64,000 bases of DNA, taken from assembly GCF_008274785.1 (NCBI RefSeq), contig NZ_VTPU01000001.1, positions 526,096 through 590,095 of the forward strand, read 5' to 3'. Each line of letters starts with the position of its first letter. The stretch's first letter is position 1. This DNA is from Halomonas eurihalina (GTDB lineage Bacteria > Pseudomonadota > Gammaproteobacteria > Pseudomonadales > Halomonadaceae). The notes below the pieces were generated by a model. That model did no database searches. It saw nothing but the letters and a program-made list of their open reading frames with translations, and had not been told where the DNA came from. Shown here piece after piece: positions 49,793-61,816 of the stretch. The translations under genes and the position numbers were made by a program.

Positions 49793-50995
49793 ATGAGTGA
49801 CAACCGAAACGTCAAGATTCGGGTGCGCAATCTCAGCAAGGTCTTCGGCAACCAACCGAAGAAGGCGCTAGAGTTGCGCGACCAGGGCCTGAAGCGGCCC
49901 GAAATCCTCGACAAGACCGGCCAGACTCTAGGCCTCTCCAATATCGATTTCGATGTTCACGAGGGTGAACTTCTGGTGATCATGGGGCTTTCCGGATCGG
50001 GCAAGTCGACCCTGATCCGCTGCCTCAACCGGCTGATCGAGCCCACCGAGGGCGAGATCGTCATCGACGGCGAGAACATTCCCGATCTCAAGGAGAAGGA
50101 ACTGCTGGAATGCCGCCGTCGCCATTTCTCCATGGTGTTCCAGAACTTCGCCCTCTTTCCCAACCGCACCGTGCGCCAGAACGCCGAATTCGGCCTGGAA
50201 GTACGCGGCATCGACACGGCAACGCGCCGGGCAGCGGCAGACAAGTCCCTCAAGCAAGTCGGTCTGGACGGTTGGGAGGATGCCTATCCCAACCAGCTCT
50301 CCGGCGGCATGCAGCAGCGCGTCGGCCTGGCACGCGCCTTGGCCAACGATGCCACCGTACTGCTGATGGATGAGGCCTTCTCGGCACTCGATCCGCTGAT
50401 CCGCGGCGACATGCAACAAGAATTGCTGGCCCTTCAGCACCGCATGCAGAAGACCACCGTCTTCATCACCCATGATCTCGACGAGGCGCTGACCATCGGT
50501 GATCGCATCGTGCTGCTCAAGGACGGCGAAGTGGTGCAGATCGGCACGCCCGAGGAGATTCTCACCAAGCCGGCGAACGACTATGTGCGCCGCTTCATCG
50601 AAGGGGTCGACAAGTCGCGCATCCTCACCGCCGAGAGCGCCATGCGCAAGGTGCGCTCCACGGTTCGCGAGAGCGATGGACCACGTACCGCGCTGCGCAA
50701 GATGCGCGAGCACAGCCTCGACTCCATCTACATCCTCGACCGTGAACGCCGTCTGATCGGCCTGATCGACGCCGACGCCGCCAGCGAAGCGCTGGAGCGT
50801 GGCCAGGAGAGTGTCACCGAGGCCATGACCCAGGACTTCCGCAGCGTGACGCGGGAAGAGCCGCTGCACAATCTGTTCGCCATGTTCAGCGAGAACCGCT
50901 TCCCCATCGCCGTGGTAGACGACAACAAGGTGCTTCAGGGCGTGGTGGTCAAGGGCGCCGTCCTGGATGAACTCGCACAGGCAGGAGAAGACTGA
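49793..50995 (+). CDS. proV: Glycine betaine/proline ABC transporter ATPase ProV
   Basis: 400 residues. N-terminal VRNLSKVFGNQPKKALEL is ProV-specific; Walker A GLSGSGKST near residue 65, signature LSGGMQQRVGLARALAN, Walker B VLLMDEAFSALDP, H-loop ITHD. Two C-terminal CBS modules (about residues 280-400) sense ionic strength in relatives such as OpuA. It overlaps proW by one base (TGATG). Uptake of compatible solutes under salt stress is the established role of the family. Confidence 0.95.
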   Translation: MSDNRNVKIRVRNLSKVFGNQPKKALELRDQGLKRPEILDKTGQTLGLSNIDFDVHEGELLVIMGLSGSGKSTLIRCLNRLIEPTEGEIVIDGENIPDLKEKELLECRRRHFSMVFQNFALFPNRTVRQNAEFGLEVRGIDTATRRAAADKSLKQVGLDGWEDAYPNQLSGGMQQRVGLARALANDATVLLMDEAFSALDPLIRGDMQQELLALQHRMQKTTVFITHDLDEALTIGDRIVLLKDGEVVQIGTPEEILTKPANDYVRRFIEGVDKSRILTAESAMRKVRSTVRESDGPRTALRKMREHSLDSIYILDRERRLIGLIDADAASEALERGQESVTEAMTQDFRSVTREEPLHNLFAMFSENRFPIAVVDDNKVLQGVVVKGAVLDELAQAGED

Positions 50996-51834
50996 TGGCT
51001 ATCGAATTCCCGCGCATTCCGTTGGGCGACTGGATCGAGGGTAGTCTGAACTGGCTGACCAGTGAATATTCCATCGTGACCCGCGGCATTTCCCGAGTGA
51101 CGCAGACCGGCATCGATGGCCTCAATGATGCGCTGATGTGGCTGCCCGACTGGTCGCTGCTGGTGATCATCGTGGCGCTGTGCTGGTGGGTGGCCAACTC
51201 TCGTCTGGCCATCGGTGCGGCCCTCGGCCTGCTATTGATCTGGAACCTGGGCCTGTGGGATCCGATGATCGAGACCCTGACGCTGGTGGTGATCGCCACC
51301 CTGGTGGCGGTAGTCATCGCGTTACCGGTCGGCATCACCGCCGCGCTCTCCGAGCGTCTCTATCGCATCATCATGCCGATACTGGATTTCATGCAGACCA
51401 TGCCGGCCTTCGTCTACCTGATCCCGGCGATTCCGTTCTTCGGCATCGGTTCGGTGTCGGCCATCTTCGCCACTGTCATCTTCTCCATGCCGCCTGCTAT
51501 CCGCTTCACCACCCTGGGTATCCGCCAGGTACCAGTGGAACTGGTCGAGGCCGCCGACGCCTATGGCGCCACCCGCAGCCAGAAGCTCATCAAAGTCCAA
51601 CTGCCGATGTCGTTGCCCACCGTCATGGCCGGCATCAACCAGACGATCATGCTCGCGCTCTCCATGGTGGTAATCGCCGCCATGATCGGCGCCGATGGCC
51701 TGGGCAGCGAAGTCTGGCGTGCCATCCAGCGCCTGCGCCCCGGCGACGGCTTCGAGGCCGGCATCGCGGTGGTCATCCTGGCCATGATTCTCGATCGCGT
51801 CACCCAGTCGCTGCGCAAGCAACGCAAGACCTGA
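50995..51834 (+). CDS. proW: Glycine betaine/proline ABC transporter permease ProW
   Basis: 279 residues. A conserved N-terminal stretch (FPRIPLGDWIEGSLNWLTS) precedes about six helices. The binding-protein-dependent transport motif is EAADAYGATRSQKLIKVQLP, the EAA loop that contacts ProV. No ProX binding-protein gene follows; the next 488 bases hold only a possible 57-codon frame. Confidence 0.94.
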   Translation: MAIEFPRIPLGDWIEGSLNWLTSEYSIVTRGISRVTQTGIDGLNDALMWLPDWSLLVIIVALCWWVANSRLAIGAALGLLLIWNLGLWDPMIETLTLVVIATLVAVVIALPVGITAALSERLYRIIMPILDFMQTMPAFVYLIPAIPFFGIGSVSAIFATVIFSMPPAIRFTTLGIRQVPVELVEAADAYGATRSQKLIKVQLPMSLPTVMAGINQTIMLALSMVVIAAMIGADGLGSEVWRAIQRLRPGDGFEAGIAVVILAMILDRVTQSLRKQRKT

Positions 51835-52322
51835 TCTCATGGCAACGCCGTAAGACGCGGATCGGAGGGAGGCGCCACTCGAGCGCCTCCCATTCCTGGT
51901 CGCCCGAGCGATCATGAACGCGACATGGCATAGCTATTCCCGCCCGGATGTGTTGCCAGAAGCAGACGATTCGCATGAGATGATGTACGGTAAGCAATGA
52001 TTCGTGGCGAAACAGTCCGTTGAAAGTGACGACCGACGCGATCATCGCCAAACGGCCACACTTGTCGTGTACTTGCAGACGAGACGCAAGCAAGGAGCAC
52101 CGAGTATGTTAAAGCGGATCACCATGCCCACGGGCCCGGCACTTGCAGAGCCTGTTGACGTGGTCGGTATCCACTGGCCGGCACTGTGTTCCTGCCGCCG
52201 AGCCGGCCCTTCGCCTGACGACTGTATCGCTACTCATGCCGAGGTGTTGAGTGCCCTCGCGCCCCGGCCGTGCGACTGAGGCTACTGCCCACTGTTCATC
52301 GACGCCAACAAGGAGAAGTCCC
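51835..52322. other. Intergenic region after proW
   Basis: 488 bases where a proX gene would be expected. No substrate-binding protein or remnant is visible. The only candidate gene is the 57-codon frame at 52106-52279. The rest appears to hold the promoter of the BCCT gene, but I see no clear elements. Confidence 0.6.
52106..52279 (+). CDS. Possible 57-residue peptide
   Basis: ATG at 52106 with a good AAGGAG eight bases upstream. The product contains CSCRR and a second Cys-containing stretch (DDCIATHAEVLSAL), with no signal peptide and no recognised domain. It ends 43 bases before the BCCT start. Its strong ribosome binding site is the only argument for translation. Confidence 0.35.
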   Translation: MLKRITMPTGPALAEPVDVVGIHWPALCSCRRAGPSPDDCIATHAEVLSALAPRPCD

Positions 52323-53984
52323 GTGACGAACGACGATAAAGCCCAAGAGGCCAACGCGGGATCCGAGGGCATTCCCGCCCCGGATGGACCCGCCAATCTC
52401 ATCGACACAGATTACGTGATAGGACAGGACAATATCACCGCCTCCAAGTTCGGGGTGGACATGGACCTGCATGGCAAGGTCTTTACCATCTCCTCCCTGG
52501 TGATTCTGTTCTTCGTAATCATCACCCTGGCGATGCAGAACCAGGTCGAACCGATCTTCAACGCCATTTTCAGCGTGTTGACCGGCAACCTGTCCTGGTT
52601 TTTCCTGCTGGCTGCCAATATTTTTGTGATCCTCGCGATAGTGCTGATCTTCACCCCCATGGGCAAGGTGAGAATCGGTGGGGCTCACGCCAGCCCTGAT
52701 TTCAGCTATGCGGGCTGGTTTGCCATGCTCTTTGCCGCCGGGATGGGCATCGGCCTGATGTTCTACGGCGTTTCCGAGCCGATGACGCACTTCGGTACTG
52801 CCATGGGTGGTACCACGGTGGAAAACGGTGTACGGACCGACTGGGCACCTCTGGGCGCCGCCGCTGGCGACGAACAGGGAGCCATCTCGCTGGGAATGGC
52901 CGCGACCATCTTCCACTGGGGCCTGCATCCCTGGGGAATCTACGCCGTCGTCGCCCTGGCCCTGGCCATCTTTTCCTTCAACAAAGGCCTGCCGCTGACC
53001 ATGCGCTCGATCTTCTACCCGATTCTGGGTGAGCGCATCTGGGGCTGGGCTGGCCATATCATCGATATCCTGGCGGTCTTCGCCACCCTGTTCGGGCTAG
53101 CGACCTCACTGGGGCTCGGCGCGTCTCAGGCCTCGGCGGGGCTCGGCTACCTGTTCGGGGTACCCAACACGGATGCCACCATGGTGCTGCTGATCATCGG
53201 CATCACGGTAGTGGCTCTGGGTTCGGTAATGCTGGGCGTCGACAAGGGTGTACAGCGCCTTTCCCAGGTCAACATGGCGTTGGCCTTCATATTGTTAGTG
53301 TTCGTGATTGCCGTCGGCCCAACCCTGATGATCGCCACCGGCTTCTTTGAGAATCTGATGGCCTACGTCGTCAACCTGCCGGCACTCTCCATGCCCTTCG
53401 GGCGCGAAGATGCCAACTTCAGCCAGGGCTGGACCGCCTTCTACTGGGCCTGGTGGATCTCCTGGTCACCGTTCGTCGGCATGTTCATCGCGCGGGTCAG
53501 CCGCGGCCGCACCGTCCGCGAGTTCCTGGTCGCCGTGCTGCTCGTGCCATCCGTGGTCTCGGTGCTGTGGATGACCGCTTTCGGCGGTACCGCCATCGAC
53601 CAGTACGTCACCGACGGCTTCGAGGGTGTACAGAACGCGGCACTTGAGCTGCAGCTGTTCGAGATGCTCGGCCAGTTACCGCTGACCGCTATTACGTCCT
53701 TCATTGGTATCGTGCTGGTGATGGTCTTCTTCATCACCTCCTCCGACTCGGGCTCACTGGTGATCGACTCCATCACCGCCGGCGGCAAGGTCGACGCGCC
53801 CCGCTCTCAGCGCGTGTTCTGGTGCCTCATCGAGGGCGCCATCGCCATTGCCCTGCTGCTGGGCGGCGGCTTGACGGCCCTCCAGACTGCCGTAATTACC
53901 ACCGGTCTCCCCTTCACGCTGGTGCTCCTGGCAGCCTGTTACGCCATCATCAAGGGCTTGATGAGTGAACCGAAGAGCGTCTGA
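52323..53984 (+). CDS. BCCT-family betaine/choline/carnitine transporter
   Basis: About 553 residues. GTG start at 52323 with AAGGAG seven bases upstream. A 45-residue polar, acidic N-terminal tail precedes 12 membrane helices. The BCCT signature FYWAWWISWSPFVGMFIARVSRG (read in parts) includes the tryptophan box in helix 8. FMFYGVSEP-like MFYGVSEPMTHF in helix 3 is also present. Such secondary carriers import betaine or related solutes with Na+ or H+, complementing ProVW in osmoadaptation. Confidence 0.93.
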   Translation: MTNDDKAQEANAGSEGIPAPDGPANLIDTDYVIGQDNITASKFGVDMDLHGKVFTISSLVILFFVIITLAMQNQVEPIFNAIFSVLTGNLSWFFLLAANIFVILAIVLIFTPMGKVRIGGAHASPDFSYAGWFAMLFAAGMGIGLMFYGVSEPMTHFGTAMGGTTVENGVRTDWAPLGAAAGDEQGAISLGMAATIFHWGLHPWGIYAVVALALAIFSFNKGLPLTMRSIFYPILGERIWGWAGHIIDILAVFATLFGLATSLGLGASQASAGLGYLFGVPNTDATMVLLIIGITVVALGSVMLGVDKGVQRLSQVNMALAFILLVFVIAVGPTLMIATGFFENLMAYVVNLPALSMPFGREDANFSQGWTAFYWAWWISWSPFVGMFIARVSRGRTVREFLVAVLLVPSVVSVLWMTAFGGTAIDQYVTDGFEGVQNAALELQLFEMLGQLPLTAITSFIGIVLVMVFFITSSDSGSLVIDSITAGGKVDAPRSQRVFWCLIEGAIAIALLLGGGLTALQTAVITTGLPFTLVLLAACYAIIKGLMSEPKSV

Positions 53985-54032
53985 TGCGCCCTCGGCCACC
54001 CACTCGGCCATCATCTGACACTATCTGACCGA

Positions 54033-54057
54033 ATCGCCCCGCCTTGCGCGGGGCGAT
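54033..54057 (+). terminator. Hairpin after the BCCT gene
   Basis: ATCGCCCCGC and GCGGGGCGAT form a 10-bp stem with a 5-base loop, 49 bases after the stop. No clear U-run; a strong terminator serves both strands just downstream. Confidence 0.6.
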
Positions 54058-54092
54058 CACGTTTCTGGTCCAGGTTTCTGGCCCGGGAAACG

Positions 54093-54133
54093 AAAACGCC
54101 GCCCATCGGGCATCCCGATGGGCGGCGTTTTTT
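54093..54133. terminator. Bidirectional rho-independent terminator before purA
   Basis: AAAACGCCGCCCATCGGG and CCCGATGGGCGGCGTTTT pair perfectly over 18 bases around the loop CAT, with T-runs on both strands. It terminates the convergent BCCT and purA transcripts. Confidence 0.95.
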
Positions 54134-54150
54134 GGCCGGCGAGGCTGACG

Positions 54151-56710
<2,560 letters not shown>

Positions 56711-56820
56711 GTCGTTCTTCCTGCAAGACAGTGGTTGGCCTGTGGCAAGCCTCGCGGCATGGCGGAACATAAAGCATGGCGGGAAGCCAGGGGAAGCTCG
56801 CCGAGTGTGGGGAGGCCACA

Positions 56821-56844
56821 AAAAAACCGGGCCACGCCCGGTTT
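56821..56844 (-). terminator. Rho-independent terminator of the hfl operon
   Basis: On the minus strand AAACCGGGC, loop GTG, GCCCGGTTT then more T: a compact terminator about 104 bases downstream of hflC, before hisZ. Confidence 0.85.
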
Positions 56845-56947
56845 ACCGATTCTAGCACGTTTGACGTCGGGATGAACCCTGGCGCCGATGCCAGCCTGGC
56901 ACCGACGCCCTTCTCGGTTCATCGCCGACATCAGCCGGCCAATCGGC

Positions 56948-57829
56948 TCATTCGTCGGTCGGTGTCGGACTCTTGAGGTACTGGAAGAAGTCGCTGGACG
57001 GATCCAGTACCAGCATGTCGCCGTCACCCTTGAAGCTGTCGCGATAAGCATCGAGGCTACGCCAGAAGGAGAAGAACTCCTCGTCCTTGCCATAGGCCTG
57101 CGAGAAGATCCCCGCTGCTTCGGCATCGCCTTCACCGCGCAGGGTTTCGGAACGCTCCTGGGCCTGAGCCAGCAGCACCTGGCGGCGCCGGTCGGCATTG
57201 GCACGGATGCGCTCGGCTTCTTCCTGCCCCTGGGCACGCCATTCGCGAGCCTCGCGCTCACGCTCCGAGCGCATGCGATCGTACACCGCCGAGGAGACAT
57301 CCTCGGGCAGGTCGATGCGCTTGACGCGAATATCGAGAACAGCCACCCCAAGCTCATCACGCATCAACTCGTCGAGCTCCTGGGTGGGGCCGGTCATCAG
57401 CTCATCACGCTGCTCTGAGATGATCTGCTGCAGGTTCAGGCGACCGAACTCATTACGCAGACTCTCGTCGACCCGCGGCTGGATCAGGCGCACTGCCTGC
57501 AACTCGTCGCCGGCGGTGGCCTCATAGTAACGGGTCGGATTGACCACCTGCCACTTGACGTAGGAGTCGACGATCACCGCTTTCTGCTCCAGCGTCAGGT
57601 AACGGCTGGCGTCGGTATCCAGGGTCAGCACCCGGGTATCGAACTTGCGGATCGTCTGGGTAATCGGAATCTTGAAGTGCAAGCCCGGCTGGATGTTCTC
57701 TTCAATGATCTCGCCGAAACGCAGCTTCACCGCGCGCTCGGTCTCGTCGACCACATACAGGCTGCTGCTGGCCAGCCAGGCGACGGCCGCCAGGCCGCCG
57801 ACGATGAGCAGGGAACGATTATTGATCAT
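56948..57829 (-). CDS. hflC: HflC, inner-membrane SPFH/prohibitin-domain modulator of FtsH
   Basis: 293 residues. N-terminal transmembrane anchor (LLIVGGLAAVAWLASSSLYVV), then SPFH domain with RAVKLRFGEI and ITQTIRKFDTRVLTLD, then a coiled-coil region (AEAAGIFSQAYGKDEEFFSF). HflC with HflK forms a large cage around the FtsH protease. hflC starts one base after the hflK stop. Confidence 0.96.
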   Translation of the reverse strand: MINNRSLLIVGGLAAVAWLASSSLYVVDETERAVKLRFGEIIEENIQPGLHFKIPITQTIRKFDTRVLTLDTDASRYLTLEQKAVIVDSYVKWQVVNPTRYYEATAGDELQAVRLIQPRVDESLRNEFGRLNLQQIISEQRDELMTGPTQELDELMRDELGVAVLDIRVKRIDLPEDVSSAVYDRMRSEREREAREWRAQGQEEAERIRANADRRRQVLLAQAQERSETLRGEGDAEAAGIFSQAYGKDEEFFSFWRSLDAYRDSFKGDGDMLVLDPSSDFFQYLKSPTPTDE

Positions 57830-57830
57830 T

Positions 57831-59054
57831 TCAGCGACCCTCCCTGCGAATTCCGTTGCTGCTGTTATTGCTGCCGCTCGGGCTGGACGATGACTGGATG
57901 CTTTGCAGGCGTTCGATCAACTGCGGGTCCACCTCGGTCTCGCCGCCACTCGACTTGCTGTCGGAGCCACTGCGCTTGAGGCGATCCATCGGCAGGACCA
58001 TCAGAGGGCTCTGCTCGCTGACGTCGACCATCACTTTCGGCGTCTCGCTGTAGACATCGGACAAGGTATCCAGATAGAGGCGTTCACGCATGATCGCCGG
58101 CGAATTCTGGTACTGGGTCAACAGGGCATTGAAGCGATTGGCCTGACCGCGCGCCTCGGCCACCACCGATTCGCGATAGCCCTGCCCCTGCTCGACAATG
58201 CGCTGGGCCTGACCCTGGGCGGCAGGAATCACCGCATTGGCATAGGCCATGGCCTGGTTGATGGTGCGCTGACGATCCTCGCGGGCACGAATCACGTCAT
58301 CGAAGGCATCCTGCACGGCATCGGGAGGCGAGGTGGACTCGACGTTCAACGTCTGCAGCATGATGCCAGTGCCATAGCTGTCCAGGTAGGACTGCAGGCG
58401 GCTGTTGACCGAGCTGCCGAGGATCTCACGGCCCGAGGTCAGGATATCAATCATGTCGGTACCGCCCACCACGTGGCGCAACGCAGAATCCAGGGCATTT
58501 TCCAGGCTGAGCTCGGGGTCGCGCACATTGAGCACGTAACCGCGCGGGTCGGCGACCTGATACTGGGCCGATATCTCGACGGAGACGATGTTCTCGTCCT
58601 GGGTCAGCATCGACTGGGTCTGGCTGACCGAACGCACCCGGGTCACATTGACCATGTGCACGTCATCGATCAACGGCGGATTCCATTGCAGGCCCGGCGT
58701 CACGGTTTCCTGATACTTGCCAAAACGCAGCACCACGCCACGCTCGGACTGATCGACCAGGTAGAAGCCCGAGGCGGCCCAGACTGCCACCGCCACGATC
58801 AGCAGCAGACCCGGCAACGCGAAAATATTGCGCGGCTTGCCACCGCCGCCGGAACCGCCACCATTGCCACCGCGCTTGCCGCGACCGCCCAACATGCCAT
58901 TGAGCTTGTTCTGAAATTTCTTCAGGGCCTCATCGAGGTCCGGGGGACCCTGATTGCCGCCCCCCTTGCCTCCATCATTGCCGTTGCCACCACGGCGGCC
59001 CCCACCACTCCAAGGGTCATGCTGGTTGCCGCCACCGGGCTCATTCCAGGCCAT
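57831..59054 (-). CDS. hflK: HflK, partner of HflC
   Basis: 407 residues. The N terminus is Gly/Asn-rich (about residues 1-75) as usual for HflK, followed by one transmembrane helix and the SPFH domain (YLVDQSERGVVLRFGKY, GLQWNPPLIDDVHMVNVTRVR in part). A C-terminal Ser/Asn tail follows. It pairs with HflC to restrict FtsH proteolysis. Confidence 0.96.
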   Translation of the reverse strand: MAWNEPGGGNQHDPWSGGGRRGGNGNDGGKGGGNQGPPDLDEALKKFQNKLNGMLGGRGKRGGNGGGSGGGGKPRNIFALPGLLLIVAVAVWAASGFYLVDQSERGVVLRFGKYQETVTPGLQWNPPLIDDVHMVNVTRVRSVSQTQSMLTQDENIVSVEISAQYQVADPRGYVLNVRDPELSLENALDSALRHVVGGTDMIDILTSGREILGSSVNSRLQSYLDSYGTGIMLQTLNVESTSPPDAVQDAFDDVIRAREDRQRTINQAMAYANAVIPAAQGQAQRIVEQGQGYRESVVAEARGQANRFNALLTQYQNSPAIMRERLYLDTLSDVYSETPKVMVDVSEQSPLMVLPMDRLKRSGSDSKSSGGETEVDPQLIERLQSIQSSSSPSGSNNSSNGIRREGR

Positions 59055-59161
59055 ACGTCGTCTCCACTATGCGTTGCGTACCGCCGCATCGCGACGGGCA
59101 TCATTGCGATCCTTGTAGCGTCACCGATGTTGGCGGACACCGGTCGACGCCCGAAGGCGAC

Positions 59162-60478
59162 TCACTGTTCCCAGACGGGACCTTCCTGCAACTCCTCCGG
59201 CAGGTAATCGTTGGCGCTCTCGCCAAGACGTGCCATCAGTTGCAGGAAATCACGTCGCGGCAGCCGTATCTCGAGCAGGGTATGCCCCTGCTCGTCGAAG
59301 CGTTCATCGCGAACCGCCCCTAATTCGTGCAGGCCAGCCCGCAGTTTGCCCTGGGTAGGTGCCAGGGTGATGTCAAAATCGATGATATCGTCGGCCAGGC
59401 ACTCCGAAAGGGCCTGTTCGAACAACTCCAGTCCCCGGCCATCGCGGGCCGACAACCACACCGCCTCGGGCCGGCCCTCGACGTTGCGCTCGATGCGCGG
59501 CGCGCTGTCGAAAAGATCAACCTTGTTCATCACCTTGAGCGTCGGTACATCGAGCGCACCGATCTCATCGAGCACCTCCTCCACCTGGCTCACGTTGAGG
59601 TCGCGATCCGGGTCCGCGGCATCAATCACATGAACCAGCAAGCTCGCCTCGGCGGCTTCCTGGAGAGTTGCCTGAAAGGCTTCGACCAGCTTGTGAGGCA
59701 GATGCCGGATGAAGCCCACAGTATCGGCCAGCACCACCGGCCCCACATCTTCGACCTCGAGACGTCTCAGGGTGGGGTCGAGGGTAGCGAACAGCTGGTC
59801 CGCCGCATAGACCCTTGACTCGGTCAGAGCGTTGAACAGTGTCGACTTGCCGGCATTGGTATAACCGACCAGCGACACGCTGGGAATCTCGGCGCGCGAG
59901 CGAGCGCGGCGATTCTGGCCACGCTGGCTGCGCACCTTGTCCAGGCGCTTGTGAATGGCCTTGATACGGCCACGCAGCAAGCGACGGTCGGTCTCGAGCT
60001 GGGTTTCCCCTGGGCCGCGCAGGCCGATACCGCCCTTCTGCCGCTCCAGGTGGGTCCAGCCACGTACCAGCCGAGTCGACATGTACTCCAGCTGTGCCAG
60101 CTCCACCTGCAACTTGCCCTCATGGGTCCGCGCCCGCTGCGCGAAGATATCCAGGATCAGTCCCGTGCGATCCAGCACACGACACTTGAGCGCCTGTTCG
60201 ACATTGCGCTCCTGGGAGGGGCTGAGGGCATGATTGAAGATCACCAGTTCGGCCTGGTGAACCGCCAACGCTTCGCGGACCTCTTCCACCTTGCCCGAAC
60301 CGATGAAGAAACGCGGATCGGGCCGACCTCGACTACCGGTCAGCAGCGTGGCCGGCTCCGCACCGGCCGAGCGTACGAGCTCGAGAAATTCTCCGGAATC
60401 CTCGCGTTCGCTTTCGTCCTGGAAATCCACATGGACGAGTACCGCCGTCTCACCGGCGTCGGGACGTTCGAAAAACAA
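59162..60478 (-). CDS. hflX: HflX ribosome-associated GTPase
   Basis: 438 residues. N-terminal nucleotide-binding domain (ATLLTGSRGRPDPRFFIGSGK in part), then the G domain: G1 GYTNAGKST, G3 DTVGFI, G4 NKVD, and VWLSARDG (G5). HflX binds the 50S subunit and splits stalled or hibernating ribosomes. Eight bases separate it from hfq, so the two are co-transcribed. Confidence 0.96.
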   Translation of the reverse strand: MFFERPDAGETAVLVHVDFQDESEREDSGEFLELVRSAGAEPATLLTGSRGRPDPRFFIGSGKVEEVREALAVHQAELVIFNHALSPSQERNVEQALKCRVLDRTGLILDIFAQRARTHEGKLQVELAQLEYMSTRLVRGWTHLERQKGGIGLRGPGETQLETDRRLLRGRIKAIHKRLDKVRSQRGQNRRARSRAEIPSVSLVGYTNAGKSTLFNALTESRVYAADQLFATLDPTLRRLEVEDVGPVVLADTVGFIRHLPHKLVEAFQATLQEAAEASLLVHVIDAADPDRDLNVSQVEEVLDEIGALDVPTLKVMNKVDLFDSAPRIERNVEGRPEAVWLSARDGRGLELFEQALSECLADDIIDFDITLAPTQGKLRAGLHELGAVRDERFDEQGHTLLEIRLPRRDFLQLMARLGESANDYLPEELQEGPVWEQ

Positions 60479-60486
60479 TCAATACC

Positions 60487-60738
60487 TCACACGTTGCTAT
60501 CCGGCTGCTCGGACACATCGGTCGTCGGCAGGCGCACATTCCGCGATGGCACCACCGTGGAGATGGCGTGCTTGTAGACCATCTGGCTGACCGTGTTGCG
60601 CAGCAGAATGACAAACTGGTCGAAGGACTCAATCTGGCCCTGCAGCTTGATGCCGTTGACCAGGAAGATCGACACCGGAATGCGCTCCTTGCGCAAGACG
60701 TTCAGGTATGGATCTTGAAGGGACTGTCCTTTGGACAT
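60487..60738 (-). CDS. hfq: RNA chaperone Hfq
   Basis: 83 residues, short for the family, which implies a brief C-terminal tail. The Sm1 motif (Gln8, Asp9, [17 protein letters not shown]) and Sm2 with Tyr55-Lys56-His57 ([12 protein letters not shown]) are intact. A strong AGGGAG precedes the ATG. It acts as a hexamer pairing small RNAs with mRNAs. Confidence 0.98.
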   Translation of the reverse strand: MSKGQSLQDPYLNVLRKERIPVSIFLVNGIKLQGQIESFDQFVILLRNTVSQMVYKHAISTVVPSRNVRLPTTDVSEQPDSNV

Positions 60739-60783
60739 GTTGCTCTCCCTAATTATCTCTTATGGGGTTAATAGTGTTATTGG

Positions 60784-60811
60784 GTGCCCACCTCATTTCC
60801 CGAGGTGGCAC
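60784..60811. terminator. Hairpin between miaA and hfq
   Basis: GTGCCACCTC and GAGGTGGGCAC (minus strand) pair with a single bulge around GGGAAAT. It lies 46 bases upstream of hfq and 52 bases after miaA. It may attenuate read-through so that hfq is expressed partly from its own promoter. Confidence 0.5.
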
Positions 60812-60862
60812 TCTTGCCCGGTGGAGCCCGATCGACCGGTCTCATGGAACGCTCATCTTACG

Positions 60863-61801
60863 CTAACTGCTGAATTCACGCACCAATTTCAAGACGCGAT
60901 CGAGTGGCTCGCCGGCCAGGATGTCGACCCAATGCAGTTCTGGCCAGCCACGCATCCAGGTCAACTGACGCTTTGCCAGCTGCCGCGTGGCAACAATTCC
61001 CCGGCGCTTCAGCGCCTCTCGGTCGCCCTGTCCTTCCAGGAACTCCCAAGCCTGACGATAGCCCACGCTCTTCATCGCCGGTAGCCTCGCATGCAGGTCG
61101 TGCCGAGCCTTCAGGTTGGCCACCTCTTCGATGAATCCCGCCTCGAGCATGGCATCGAAGCGCGTCGCTATCCGTGAGTGCAACACACTTCGATCGGCCG
61201 GAGCGAGCCCTATCGACAGCACTCGCCAGGGAAAGGTTTCCGAGCCTTGCTCATCCCAGTGTTCGGTGAGTGGGCGCCCGCTGATTCGATAGACCTCCAG
61301 CGCCCGCGTCAGGCGCTGGGGATCGTTGGGATGAATGCGTCGTGCCGCACGCGGATCGACGCGAGCCAATTCTTCATGCAGCTCGGCCAGCCCGCGTCTT
61401 TCGACTTCCCGATCCAGTTCGGCCCGGATCGCCGGATCCCCCGATGGCAGATTAGGCTCGCCCCCCCAGAGTCGTTGGTAATACATCATGGTTCCACCTA
61501 CCAGCAAGGGCACGCGTCCGGCTTCGGTGATGCGGCTCATTTCGCGGCGCGCATCCTCGCGAAACGCTGCCGCCGAATAGGGGTCGGCCGGGTCGCGGAT
61601 GTCGATCAGGCGATGAGGGGCCCTCGCCAGCTCCGCCGGCGATGGCTTGGCACTGCCGATGTCCATGCCACGATAGACCATCGCCGAATCGACGCTGATC
61701 AGTTCGCAGCCCAACCGCTCGTGCAGGGCGATGGCCATGTCGGTCTTGCCCACGGCAGTCGGCCCCATCAGAAAGATGGCCGGCGGGCGAGTGTCACTCA
61801 T
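60863..61801 (-). CDS. miaA: MiaA, tRNA dimethylallyltransferase
   Basis: 312 residues. P-loop GPTAVGKTDMA at the N terminus, SVDSAMVYRGMDIGSAKPS and LIDIRDPADPYSAAAFREDA motifs, and the tRNA-binding RQLAKRQLTWMRG near the C terminus. It adds the isoprenoid group to A37 of tRNAs that read UNN codons. 15 bases separate it from mutL. Confidence 0.97.
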   Translation of the reverse strand: MSDTRPPAIFLMGPTAVGKTDMAIALHERLGCELISVDSAMVYRGMDIGSAKPSPAELARAPHRLIDIRDPADPYSAAAFREDARREMSRITEAGRVPLLVGGTMMYYQRLWGGEPNLPSGDPAIRAELDREVERRGLAELHEELARVDPRAARRIHPNDPQRLTRALEVYRISGRPLTEHWDEQGSETFPWRVLSIGLAPADRSVLHSRIATRFDAMLEAGFIEEVANLKARHDLHARLPAMKSVGYRQAWEFLEGQGDREALKRRGIVATRQLAKRQLTWMRGWPELHWVDILAGEPLDRVLKLVREFSS

Positions 61802-61816
61802 GAAGTCTCCGTCGGA

